A stretch of 50,253 nt of DNA from Porticoccaceae bacterium (GTDB lineage: Bacteria; Pseudomonadota; Gammaproteobacteria; Pseudomonadales; Porticoccaceae). Shown here one piece after another: positions 9,687 through 17,612 of the stretch. Every line of letters starts with the position of its first letter. The stretch's first letter is position 1. The translations under genes were made by a program, and so were the position numbers. The stretch spans positions 1 through 50,253 of the forward strand of contig JALOAH010000017.1 in assembly GCA_023228865.1 (NCBI GenBank), written 5' to 3'. The notes below the pieces were generated by a model. That model was not told the origin of the DNA. It saw only the letters and a program-made list of their open reading frames with translations, and did no database searches.

Positions 9687-10451
9687 TTAACCACCGCGCC
9701 GCTGACGAACAATTTCATAGAGGCATACGCCGGTTGCCACCGAGACATTCAAGCTGGTGACGGCGCCCGCCATCGGCAGTTTTACCAGCAGGTCGCACTG
9801 CTCTTTGGTGAGTCTGCGCATACCATCTCCTTCAGCGCCCATCACCAGCGCCAGAGGGCCTTTGAGGTCGGCATCATAAACATCCAGCGCTGCATCGCCG
9901 TCAGTTCCCGCCACCCACACACCCCTCTCCTGAATCTGGCGCAGCAAGCGGGCAAGATTGGTAACAACCACAAAGGGAACGGTTTCTGCGGCGCCACAGG
10001 CCACCTTGCGCACTGTTGCGGTAATGCCCACGGATTTGTCCTTGGGCGCAATCACCGCATCCACACCCACGGCATCGGCGGTACGCAGGCAGGCGCCAAG
10101 ATTATGGGGATCAGTGACGCCATCGAGCACCAACAGCAACGGCGGGTGATCGAGATTGTCGAGAAGGTTAAAGAGGAAATGCTCATCGCGCACCTCGCCC
10201 TGTGCGCAAAGGGCGACAATGCCCTGGTGATTGCCCGGCGCCAGAACCTCGAGTTCTTCCCGCGAAGCAATGGCAACCGGAATCTCAAGCTGTTCTGCCA
10301 GGGCGCGGACTTTATTGAGACGCTGATCCTGGCGCCCCCGCTGGACGCGAATTTCACTGACCCGCTCAGAATCTGTTTTCAGCAAGGCGAGCACGGAGTG
10401 AAGACCGTAAATCCACTCCTGGCTGGCTGAAGCCTCTTTGTGTTTTGCCAT
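9687..10451 (-). CDS. rlmB: 23S rRNA (guanosine-2251-2'-O)-methyltransferase
   Basis: RlmB is a SpoU-family enzyme that methylates the ribose of G2251 in the peptidyl-transferase P loop of 23S rRNA. SpoU motif 1 (NLGACLRTADAVG), motif 2 (VMGAEGDGMRRL) and motif 3 (SLNVSVATGVCLYE) are intact, so the trefoil knot can form. The N-terminal substrate-binding domain (about residues 10-90) is present with WIYGLHSVLALL. The 254-residue length is normal. The gene is 6 bp from rnr, as in many gammaproteobacteria. Confidence 0.96.
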   Translation of the reverse strand: MAKHKEASASQEWIYGLHSVLALLKTDSERVSEIRVQRGRQDQRLNKVRALAEQLEIPVAIASREELEVLAPGNHQGIVALCAQGEVRDEHFLFNLLDNLDHPPLLLVLDGVTDPHNLGACLRTADAVGVDAVIAPKDKSVGITATVRKVACGAAETVPFVVVTNLARLLRQIQERGVWVAGTDGDAALDVYDADLKGPLALVMGAEGDGMRRLTKEQCDLLVKLPMAGAVTSLNVSVATGVCLYEIVRQRRGG

Positions 10452-10457
10452 GAACCG

Positions 10458-13037
10458 TTAACGCCTTTTTCGTCTGGGTTTTCTCTCCGCCCCTGGCGCA
10501 GATGAGGGCGGCGATTTTACCTTGGTTTTATCATCATTGGCGGATTTCCCCGCAGACCCACCGTTTTTTTTGCCTTTGGCGGCAGCGGATTTTCTAGGTG
10601 GGGCTCCAGCGATGGCGCGAATGGGGTTTTCGTCTCCCCCCTTTTCTTTACTGCTGCTGCGATCCCGTGAAGAGTTTTCAGTGCGGCGCTTACCGCGGTT
10701 GTCGCCCCTCCGCTCCTGAACGCCATGGTCGAAACCGCCATCGCCCCGTTTTGCCGATTTTTGATCATCCTCAATAAGATCAAAGTCCACTTTGCGCTCT
10801 TCGAGATTGACGCGGGTAACCCTGACGCGAAGTCTGTCGCCAAGGCGGAAAATTCTGCGGGTGCGCTCACCCACAAGACGGTGATGGGCGGGTTCATGGT
10901 AATAATAATCCTTGGGCAACCCGGTAATATGAATAAGCCCCTCAACAAAAAGATCTACCAGCTCGACAAACAAACCAAAACCGACAACCGAAGTGACAAT
11001 ACCGGTAAATTCTTCGCCAACCTTGTCCAGTAGATACTCGCATTTCAACCAGGTTTCCACATCCCTGGTGGCTTCATCGGCGCGACGCTCGGTGAAAGAC
11101 GCGTGCTCCCCGGCAGCGGCCATCCAGGCAGCATCGTAGGGATAGCTTTCAGTGAGCGCCATGGGCGCAGCGCCAGGAGCCCGCTGCAAATGGGCAACCC
11201 GTTTATTGCTGCGCAGCAGGCCGCGAATGGCGCGATGGGTCAGCAGGTCGGGATAGCGGCGAATCGGCGAAGTAAAATGAGTATAGGCTTCGTAATTAAG
11301 GCCAAAATGGCCTTCGTTGTCTTCGGTGTACTCTGCCCTGCTCATGGAGCGCAACATCACTGACTGAATGACATGGGCATCGGGTCTGTCTGCCACTTTT
11401 GCCAGCACCTGCTGATAATCCATTGGCGTGGGCGAATCCCCTCCCGCCAAACCCAGGCCAATTTCCGCCAGAAACTCCCGCAGGTTGGCGAGCTTTTCTT
11501 CCGTGGGACCCTCGTGAACCCGGTAAAGCGCGGGCAATTTGCTTTTTTCCAAAAGCGTGGCGGCGCACACATTCGCTGCCAGCATACATTCTTCAATCAG
11601 CTTGTGAGCCTCGGTGCGCACCTCGGGAATAATCTGTTCAATCTTGCGCTGCTCATCAAACAAAATGCGCGTTTCGCCGGTTTCAAAATCGATGGCGCCC
11701 CTGGTTTCCCTCGCCTGCCGCAAGACGTTATAGAGGTCATAAAGGCTGTCGATACGCTCGACGATCCCCGCAAACTGTTTGCGAATGGCACTGTCCTCAT
11801 CGCCCTTTTGGGCAATCATGCCAGCCACCTGGGTATAGGTCAGACGGGCGCGGGAGTGCATCACTGCCTCGTAAAACTGGTAGTCCTGAACCACCCCCGC
11901 AGGGGTTATTGCCATCTCGCAAACCATGCACAGGCGATCCACTTCCGGTTTCAGGGAACACAGGCCATTGGAGAGCTTTTCCGGCAACATGGGCACCACC
12001 TGGCCGGGAAAATACACGGAGGTGCCGCGCTTCCAGGCCTCTTTGTCAAGCGCCCTGCCCGGCTTGACATAATGGGACACATCCGCGATAGCCACCAGCA
12101 ATCGCCAGCCGCCCTTCAAGCGACGCCAACCACCCTTCTTGAGGGGTTCGCAATAAACCGCATCGTCAAAATCCTTGGCGTCTTCGCCGTCGATGGTGAC
12201 AAAGGCCAAATCGCGCAAATCAATGCGGTTTTTCTTGTCCTCTTCGCCAACTTCATCAGCGATACCGTCAACTTCTGAAATCAGCTCTTCCGGCCATTCA
12301 TGGGGAATCTTGTAGTTGTGAAGACTGGAGATGATCTCCAGTCCCGGCGCCCGTTGCTCACCGAGAACCTGAACGATCCGCCCCGTGGGCAACATATCTT
12401 TTGACGGCTGGCGGGTTACCAGCACCAACACCATTTGGCCGCTGGCGGCACCGGCGTCTTCATCTTTGGGAACAAGGATATCCTGGCTGATGCGCGGGTT
12501 ATCAGGGCGCACGAAACTCACCCCACTTTCAACAAAATAAGTGCCCACCAATTTGGAGGTATTGTGGTTAAGAACCTCGACAATGGAGCCCTCAGGGCGG
12601 CCGCGGCGATCCCAGCCCGAAATCCGCACCAAGACCTCATCGCCATCAAACACCCGCTTCATCTGGCGGCTGGACAGGTAAATATCCTGGCCATCGCCAA
12701 CGGCAACAAAACCAAAGCCCTCCGGGTGGCCAATAACACGCCCCTTGGTAAGATTCATCTTGTCGAGGGTGCCATAGCCGTCCCGGCGATTGGAAACCAG
12801 TTGGCCGTCCCGCACCATGGCCACCAGACGTCGGCGCAAGGCCTCGAGATCTTCGTCATCAGCGAGTTGCAGAGCGATGGCGACCTCATCCTGGGTCATT
12901 GGGCCGACATTATTCTGTATCAGCTCAAGAATCACTTCCCTGCTGGGAATGGGTTTATCGTATTTGGCTGCCTCCCGTGCAGCGTGGGGATCGGGAGCAA
13001 TGTGCTTTTTCTTCAAGAAACGTTCTCGCTTGTTCAT
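10458..13037 (-). CDS. rnr: Ribonuclease R
   Basis: RNase R is a 3'-5' exoribonuclease that degrades structured RNA. At 859 residues it has the full domain order: N-terminal winged helix (about 30-90), cold-shock domains (about 95-230), RNB catalytic domain with IDGEDAKDFDDAVYCE (282-297, the metal-binding aspartates), and an S1 domain (EEFTGIVTSVVGFGLFVEL). A long Lys/Arg/Ser-rich tail of over 100 residues follows. A near-duplicated short piece, KGGWRRLKGGWRLL, lies just after the catalytic motif. It is the first gene of the rnr-rlmB-CDP-alcohol transferase operon. Confidence 0.97.
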   Translation of the reverse strand: MNKRERFLKKKHIAPDPHAAREAAKYDKPIPSREVILELIQNNVGPMTQDEVAIALQLADDEDLEALRRRLVAMVRDGQLVSNRRDGYGTLDKMNLTKGRVIGHPEGFGFVAVGDGQDIYLSSRQMKRVFDGDEVLVRISGWDRRGRPEGSIVEVLNHNTSKLVGTYFVESGVSFVRPDNPRISQDILVPKDEDAGAASGQMVLVLVTRQPSKDMLPTGRIVQVLGEQRAPGLEIISSLHNYKIPHEWPEELISEVDGIADEVGEEDKKNRIDLRDLAFVTIDGEDAKDFDDAVYCEPLKKGGWRRLKGGWRLLVAIADVSHYVKPGRALDKEAWKRGTSVYFPGQVVPMLPEKLSNGLCSLKPEVDRLCMVCEMAITPAGVVQDYQFYEAVMHSRARLTYTQVAGMIAQKGDEDSAIRKQFAGIVERIDSLYDLYNVLRQARETRGAIDFETGETRILFDEQRKIEQIIPEVRTEAHKLIEECMLAANVCAATLLEKSKLPALYRVHEGPTEEKLANLREFLAEIGLGLAGGDSPTPMDYQQVLAKVADRPDAHVIQSVMLRSMSRAEYTEDNEGHFGLNYEAYTHFTSPIRRYPDLLTHRAIRGLLRSNKRVAHLQRAPGAAPMALTESYPYDAAWMAAAGEHASFTERRADEATRDVETWLKCEYLLDKVGEEFTGIVTSVVGFGLFVELVDLFVEGLIHITGLPKDYYYHEPAHHRLVGERTRRIFRLGDRLRVRVTRVNLEERKVDFDLIEDDQKSAKRGDGGFDHGVQERRGDNRGKRRTENSSRDRSSSKEKGGDENPIRAIAGAPPRKSAAAKGKKNGGSAGKSANDDKTKVKSPPSSAPGAERKPRRKRR

Positions 13038-13084
13038 CTAAGTAATCTACGCCAACAGAGTAGCAGATTTTTTAACAAAGAGAA

Positions 13085-13113
13085 TTGACAATTCCTTCAA
13101 GCGTGGTTAAAGT
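13085..13113 (+). promoter_or_regulatory. Sigma-70 promoter of tRNA-Leu
   Basis: A TTGACA box at 13085-13090 is followed after 17 bp by TAAAGT at 13108-13113. The next bases, GCGCGCC, form a GC-rich discriminator as expected for a stringently controlled stable-RNA promoter. The tRNA starts 33 bp further on. Confidence 0.75.
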
Positions 13114-13146
13114 GCGCGCCTTCTGAGAGAGAAGCTTTTCTTTCAA

Positions 13147-13233
13147 GCCCAGATGGCGGAACTGGTAGACGCGCTAGCTTCAGGTGCTAGTGACCTTACG
13201 GTCGTGGAGGTTCAAGTCCTCTTCTGGGCACCA
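13147..13233 (+). tRNA. tRNA-Leu (anticodon CAG)
   Basis: The acceptor stem GCCCAGA / TCTGGGC closes perfectly, followed by discriminator A and an encoded CCA (13231-13233). The anticodon stem CTAGC/GCTAG carries the loop TTCAGGT, anticodon CAG, reading CUG codons. A long class II variable arm (TGACCTTACGGTCG) and T loop GGTTCAAGTCC are present. It is transcribed away from rnr, and its 3' end marks the left end of the ICE. Confidence 0.97.
13206..13233 (+). other. Probable attL core: 3' end of tRNA-Leu
   Basis: The T arm, acceptor 3' strand and CCA of tRNA-Leu directly precede a DUF4102-type integrase gene. P4-like integrases typically recombine at such tRNA 3' ends and rebuild the tRNA. The matching attR copy should lie beyond the right window edge, so the call is inferred from context. 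Confidence 0.6.
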
Positions 13234-13275
13234 TTTTGAATTCCAGAGACTTCCAACAAAATCTCTAAGTCATTG

Positions 13276-13303
13276 AAAAAGCCCGCGAAAGCGGGCTTTT
13301 TCG
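13276..13303 (+). terminator. Intrinsic terminator after tRNA-Leu
   Basis: The 11-bp stem AAAAAGCCCGC / GCGGGCTTTTT is closed by a GAAA tetraloop and ends in a T run. It is symmetrical enough to work in both directions and insulates the tRNA from the integrase gene. Confidence 0.9.
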
Positions 13304-13346
13304 TTCCAGCATGCGCTACCGGGTTCCACTGAAAGCCATGTGCAAA

Positions 13347-13395
13347 TGAGTACATTTTTGAGTACACTAAAAGTTCGAGAGAAAAAGTGTACTCA
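13347..13395. repeat. Three TGAGTACA boxes before the integrase gene
   Basis: TGAGTACA occurs at 13347-13354 and 13359-13366, 12 bp apart. An inverted copy AGTGTACTCA lies at 13386-13395 and pairs perfectly with TGAGTACACT (13359-13368). The last copy ends 2 bp before the integrase ATG. Their place between tRNA and integrase suits arm-type integrase or excisionase binding sites, or an integrase operator. Confidence 0.65.
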
Positions 13396-13397
13396 CC

Positions 13398-14657
13398 ATG
13401 CCCCTTACCGCACGAGAAGTCCAGGCTGCCAAGCCTAAAGACAAGCCTTATGGCCTCGCTGATGGCGGCGGCCTCTCCCTGTGGGTGACCCCCGTGGGGC
13501 AGAGGTACTGGCACTTCCGCTATCGCATCGACGGCAAACAACCTCGCATTTCCTTGGGTGTCTACCCCACTATTTCACTCCAACTTGCTCGCGAGAAGGC
13601 GGCTGAAATGCGTGCACTTGTGGCACGCGGTATCGACCCGAGCCAGAAACGCAAAGTTGATAAACAAGCATCTACCGAATCAAAGACCAATCTGTTCAGG
13701 GTAGCCGCAGAGGACTGGTACCAAAGCAAGGTCAAAGCTGGTCGCTCGGCGTCAACCTTGGATAAAATGCGGACCTACCTCGACAAGGACATTCTCCCCG
13801 TACTGGGGGACAAACACCTTCCCAGCGTATCGAGGGCAGACTGTGCTTCCGTACAAACCCGCATCGAGAAACGTGGCGCACTGAACGTCTCCAAGAAAGT
13901 CCGCGGCTGGCTGCGCGAAATCTTCAGCCGGGCGATCGCCAAAGGGCTATGCGACAACAACCCGGCATCGGAGCTGCGCTATATCGCCAAGGAAGCCCCG
14001 AGAGCCGAGCACTACCCACATTTACTCGAACCTGAGTTACCGGATTTTCTCCGCAAGCTGGACAACTCGACCAGTCGCCTCATCAACCGCACCGCAGCCT
14101 GGATGGCAATCCTCACCGCCTCCCGCCCTGGTATGGTTCGCTTCGCCCAATGGCACGAAGTCGACCTGGATGATGCGATATGGCGTATCGACGCTGAGAA
14201 AATGAAGATGCGCCGCATGCACGTGACGCCGCTTCCCACTCAACTCATTGCAATGCTCAAAGAGCTCCGGGAAATTACCGGAAGGCAACAGTATCTCTTC
14301 CCCGGCATCGGCACCAAAAACGCCATGATCAGCGAAAACACCGTCAACAAGGTATTTCGCCTCATAGGCTACAAGGGTCGCATGGTGAGCCACGGCACTC
14401 GACACACCGCCAGCACGCTGCTCCGGGAACATGGCTGGCCCAAGCAGTTCGTGGATGCGCAACTGTCCCACAAGGAAACCGGAATTGCCGGTGACTACAA
14501 CCACGCCATCTATCTTCCCCAGCGCCGACTGATGATGCAGTGGTATGCAGACTATCTGGATGCGTTAAGGGTGGGTTTGACTTCGAAACAGTCGCAAGCA
14601 TTTGCAAGACGAGTGAATACTAATGCACGTCTTGAAACCGCGTCAGCCGAGAGTTGA
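13398..14657 (+). CDS. Tyrosine recombinase (P4/DUF4102-type ICE integrase)
   Basis: This enzyme integrates and excises the element at tRNA-Leu. The N-terminal arm-binding DUF4102 domain (residues 1-90) has LTAREVQAAKPKDKPYGLAD and GVYPTISLQLAREKA. A SAM-like core-binding domain follows (about 100-190), then the catalytic domain with TASRPGMV (first Arg), HGTRHT (His-x-x-Arg) and LSHKETGIAGDYNHAIY, whose final Tyr is the likely nucleophile. The 419-residue length is typical. The gene lies 164 bp from the tRNA end, reads into the element and has no downstream operon partner. Confidence 0.95.
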   Translation: MPLTAREVQAAKPKDKPYGLADGGGLSLWVTPVGQRYWHFRYRIDGKQPRISLGVYPTISLQLAREKAAEMRALVARGIDPSQKRKVDKQASTESKTNLFRVAAEDWYQSKVKAGRSASTLDKMRTYLDKDILPVLGDKHLPSVSRADCASVQTRIEKRGALNVSKKVRGWLREIFSRAIAKGLCDNNPASELRYIAKEAPRAEHYPHLLEPELPDFLRKLDNSTSRLINRTAAWMAILTASRPGMVRFAQWHEVDLDDAIWRIDAEKMKMRRMHVTPLPTQLIAMLKELREITGRQQYLFPGIGTKNAMISENTVNKVFRLIGYKGRMVSHGTRHTASTLLREHGWPKQFVDAQLSHKETGIAGDYNHAIYLPQRRLMMQWYADYLDALRVGLTSKQSQAFARRVNTNARLETASAES

Positions 14658-14694
14658 CCGGAATAGTCAGTGAGCACGGCCCAGCTCCACAAAC

Positions 14695-14976
14695 TTAACA
14701 TCGCTGTCGTCGAGTGAGTTTGTAAATATCCACCCGCCAATCAGCATCATCGATTTCTTCAAACTTTTCGATTTCCTCCGCAATCAGCGTCAGAAAATCA
14801 TTCAGATACAACTTCCTGTCCGGTTCAATTTCGTATTCATCCACCAGACCAGAATCGGCTTCCACACGGACACGTCCCAGCCAACGCAAACGGGCATTTT
14901 CGTATTCCTTGGGTAGAGGCTGCTTGGCACGACAACCACTTCCGTAGGATCGGACCAGTTTCCGTTTTACCGCCAT
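14695..14976 (-). CDS. Hypothetical protein, 93 residues
   Basis: This small protein has a basic N-terminus (MAVKRKLVRSYGSGCRAKQ) and an acidic C-terminal half with clustered Glu/Asp (IAEEIEKFEEIDDADW). Its composition is protein-like, and it fills the space between the integrase and the ICE maintenance operon on the opposite strand. I do not recognise a family. Its place beside the integrase would fit a regulator or excision factor, but no DNA-binding motif is visible. Confidence 0.55.
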   Translation of the reverse strand: MAVKRKLVRSYGSGCRAKQPLPKEYENARLRWLGRVRVEADSGLVDEYEIEPDRKLYLNDFLTLIAEEIEKFEEIDDADWRVDIYKLTRRQRC

Positions 14977-15454
14977 GTTTAGGCCAATACTTCTTGGTTT
15001 CGCATTGGATTGATCAACGCAATGACATTGTTTCTATTTTGATCTGCTGTGAGACCTGTTGCGCAACTATTCGAACTGAAAATATGAACAAAGTATGACA
15101 AGACTCTCACTGCAACCCTATTTACCTGTGACCTAATCAGCAATAGCTGAAGCCCGCAAAGACACAGAAATCCACACTGACCCAATCGGTCTTGGCTTTC
15201 CCAAATTCAGTCACAACACTTCTATGCCCGATGTATCCACCGCCAGTAGAAAATCAATTGCAATCCAGCGGGGATAAAAGATTCAGGTTTTCGGCGTTTG
15301 CGCCACTAAGGAGTGTACGTGTTAAGCAATCTATAGCCCAAACGCCGCAAAACCATCACAACCGGTTCGCGGCCGACTCCATCGTGTATACACCTCGAAA
15401 ACCGTCATAGGTAACACCCCTCCAGGGTGAATAACAATCGATGAGGGTATCGGT
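14977..15454. other. Intergenic region ahead of the ICE maintenance operon
   Basis: No convincing gene is seen. The region holds an inverted repeat (GGTTTTCGGCGTTTG at 15286-15300 against CAAACGCCGCAAAACC at 15339-15354, one extra base), the 10-bp palindrome GTGTATACAC (15384-15393), and a small hairpin CACCC/GGGTG (15415-15429) close to the next gene. These look like control sites for the operon starting at 15455. Confidence 0.5.
15286..15354. repeat. Spaced inverted repeat upstream of the ICE operon
   Basis: The arms GGTTTTCGGCGTTTG and CAAACGCCGCAAAACC are complementary except for one inserted C, with a 38-bp spacer. There is no T tract. The wide spacing suggests two protein-binding half-sites rather than a terminator. 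Confidence 0.55.
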
Positions 15455-16195
15455 ATGCCCGGCAGCGCGCCTGAAAAAATCTTCTATCGCCCCATTGAGG
15501 CGGCCATCCGTTGGAGCGATCTGTTAGACCACGAGCATCATATCATTCAGGTGCTCGGGGCTCATCAAGTCCCCGCTCCAACCGATTTCCCGCAATGGCC
15601 CAGGCTCCATTTGAACACCGCACGAATACTGGATGCCCTGACCAACAGAGATCTTCCCTATGGAAAGAATGGTGTCACCTGTGAAGACCCGCTGCTCCTG
15701 GATGATCCTGACCTGACGGTCCGCCATGTGGATCTGAAAGCCTGGATGGCCTCTACCTACCCGGAGGAAAAGCCCGGATTTCTGTTCGGAGCAATCGAAC
15801 AACACCTGTTCACTGGTCTCAGTACTGAAGCTATTCAAATCTTACTGGCCGACCGGGAAGCCCTGAAAATACAGCTTGCAGACCAAGAACGCATCTGCCA
15901 GGCACTCCAGATAAAATGCAATTCACTCAGAGAGGATTATGAGCATCAACAGCTGAGCATACGCCGGGGAAAGTCACCGGGCGCTCGCAGCGAATCAACC
16001 TACCTCAACATTGTCGCCGGGCTGTTGAGTCTGTTACTGGGACACTCACCGTCGGGCCAGCCTTATTCGTCCTTCAAATCCCAAGACGCTGTTATCAGCG
16101 CCATGATTGCCCATTCCCCCAACACCATGGGTATCACTGAGCGTACCCTTCAGGCCAAGTTCGCCGAAGCCAAACGCCACCTGGCATCGAACTGA
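15455..16195 (+). CDS. Hypothetical ICE protein, 246 residues
   Basis: This soluble protein has a central region predicted to be helical or coiled-coil (about residues 125-170, ILLADREALKIQLADQER). The C-terminal part (SESTYLNIVAGLLSLLLGHS, then GITERTLQAKFAEAKRHL) looks like a small helical DNA- or protein-binding domain. The N-terminal half contains FYRPIEAAIRWSDLLDHE. I do not recognise a named family. It is the first gene of the maintenance operon, upstream of alpA, parA and parB, so a regulatory or partition-linked role is plausible but unproven. Confidence 0.8.
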   Translation: MPGSAPEKIFYRPIEAAIRWSDLLDHEHHIIQVLGAHQVPAPTDFPQWPRLHLNTARILDALTNRDLPYGKNGVTCEDPLLLDDPDLTVRHVDLKAWMASTYPEEKPGFLFGAIEQHLFTGLSTEAIQILLADREALKIQLADQERICQALQIKCNSLREDYEHQQLSIRRGKSPGARSESTYLNIVAGLLSLLLGHSPSGQPYSSFKSQDAVISAMIAHSPNTMGITERTLQAKFAEAKRHLASN

Positions 16196-16314
16196 GGCCT
16201 CAAGTCTATAACGGCGGTTCGGGATGCCGCATTTGCGGTGTCGTTTTCCGGCGAGCTGTATTTAATACCGACCATGTCCCAACAAACGCCAAGGAGCGTC
16301 CAGGAGTGGTCCCG

Positions 16315-16536
16315 ATGTCTCAGCAACCTTTAGCAGCGATGAATCCCAATGAACGACGCATCCTCCGCCGCGCCGAGGTGGAAGCCAAGACGGGCTTCAA
16401 GCGAGCCCACATCTACAATCTGATGAAAGCGGGCAAGTTTCCCAAGGCCATTCGCCTGGGTGTCCGTGCGGTGGGCTGGGATTCGGTCGAAATCGACCAG
16501 TGGATCGCCGAACGCCGCAAAGACCGCACCCTCTGA
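16315..16536 (+). CDS. AlpA-family transcriptional regulator
   Basis: The 73-residue protein is a MerR-like winged helix of the AlpA type: RRAEVEAKTGFKRAHIYNLM is the helix-turn-helix and GWDSVEIDQWIAERR is the characteristic end. AlpA proteins control excision genes in P4-like prophages and ICEs. I chose ATG 16315, with AGGAG 8 nt upstream; a GTG at 16306 overlaps that Shine-Dalgarno. It stands directly before parA, with the parA start 25 bp after its stop. Confidence 0.85.
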   Translation: MSQQPLAAMNPNERRILRRAEVEAKTGFKRAHIYNLMKAGKFPKAIRLGVRAVGWDSVEIDQWIAERRKDRTL

Positions 16537-16561
16537 CACCGGGATTTGGAGGGTCAGCGCC

Positions 16562-17425
16562 ATGCAAGTGATCTCCGTGATATCAACCAAAGGCGGTGTG
16601 GGGAAAACCACCATCGCGGCCAACCTTGGCGGTTTCGCCGCCGACGCCGGGCTGCGGGTGCTACTGGTAGACCTCGACGTTCAACCAACCCTGTCCAGCT
16701 ATTTTTCTCTGAATCAACAGGCCGTCGGCGGGATCTACGAACTGCTGGCATTCAATGAACAAGTGCCAGAACAGGTTATCTCCCGCACGGCGGTCCACGG
16801 ACTTGACCTCATCGTATCCAATGATGACAAGGGGCAGTTGAACACGCTATTGCTGCATGCGCCCGATGGCCGCCTTCGCTTACGCCACCTCCTGCCGTCC
16901 TTCGCTCCCCACTACGATCTGATGCTGATCGATACCCAGGGCGCGCGCAGTGTGATGCTGGAGATGGCAGTGCTCGCCTCGGACTTGGCGTTGTCCCCGG
17001 TTACCCCAGAAATCCTGGCGGCGCGGGAGTTGCGGCGGGGAACCCTGCAGTTACTCGATGACATCACGCCCTATCGCCATCTTGGTATTGCGCCACCGCC
17101 GCTGCATTTGCTGATCAACCGTGTGCACTCTGTTTCCTCTAATGCGCGCGCTATTCAGCAGGCGTTGCATCAGCTGTTCCACGGACAAGTGGGAGTTTCA
17201 CTACTGGCGACCAGTATCCCGGCTATCGAAGCCTATCCCCGGGCGGCCACCCTGAGCCAACCGGTCCACCGGGTTGAACATCGCCGCCCCCATGGGCGCG
17301 TGGCACCAGCGGCCCTGGAAACGATCAAGACATTGGCGCGGGAACTGCTGCCGCAATGGGAAGACCGCTTTGATGGCGTAACGCCCGCAACCTGTCGGAG
17401 GGCGGCCCATGTGGAACATCGTTGA
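16562..17425 (+). CDS. parA: ParA/Soj-family partition ATPase
   Basis: This 287-residue ATPase partitions or stabilises the element together with ParB. The deviant Walker A KGGVGKTT is at residues 9-16 (MQVISVISTKGGVGKTT), Walker A' is VLLVDLDVQPTLSSYF, and Walker B is LMLIDTQGARS. Unlike many plasmid ParAs it has no N-terminal DNA-binding extension. The start ATG is preceded by GGAGGGTCAGCGCC. Order and spacing match the PFGI-1 class of ICEs. Confidence 0.93.
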   Translation: MQVISVISTKGGVGKTTIAANLGGFAADAGLRVLLVDLDVQPTLSSYFSLNQQAVGGIYELLAFNEQVPEQVISRTAVHGLDLIVSNDDKGQLNTLLLHAPDGRLRLRHLLPSFAPHYDLMLIDTQGARSVMLEMAVLASDLALSPVTPEILAARELRRGTLQLLDDITPYRHLGIAPPPLHLLINRVHSVSSNARAIQQALHQLFHGQVGVSLLATSIPAIEAYPRAATLSQPVHRVEHRRPHGRVAPAALETIKTLARELLPQWEDRFDGVTPATCRRAAHVEHR

Positions 17426-17612
17426 ACCGGCGAACCGGACATGCCCGAAACGGCGCAGGCTGATGATCTTCGCACAAGCACACGGGTGGCATGTCGCCTA
17501 CCGCGCTGCCAATGAGCTCATACTCACCAAGCCGGACATGCCAGCCATCGGCACCGCAGCGTTGCTCCTGCCCACTCGGCGTCCCGCGACCAGGAATCCC
17601 CGCCATGGCTGA
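17409..17612 (+). CDS. Small hypothetical protein between parA and parB
   Basis: This 67-codon frame overlaps the end of parA by 17 bp and the start of parB by 8 bp, the arrangement of translationally coupled genes. The product is arginine- and proline-rich (EPANRTCPKRRRLMIFAQA; TRRPATRNPRHG), with no motif I recognise. If it is not translated, the gap between parA and parB would be 179 bp inside an otherwise tight operon, which favours it being real. Confidence 0.45.
   Translation: MWNIVEPANRTCPKRRRLMIFAQAHGWHVAYRAANELILTKPDMPAIGTAALLLPTRRPATRNPRHG

Noticed and set aside
11373..12278. A 301-codon open frame antisense to rnr
   Set aside because: It is contained in the RNase R catalytic domain coding region; no motif or ribosome binding site supports it.
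13347..13395. CRISPR-like repeats near the integrase
   Set aside because: There are only three 8-bp boxes with unequal spacing and mixed orientation; no array or cas gene is seen anywhere in the window.
15192..15410. A 72-codon plus-strand frame before the ICE operon
   Set aside because: Low-complexity content, no ribosome binding site, and it covers the inverted repeat at 15286-15354, so I treat the region as regulatory.
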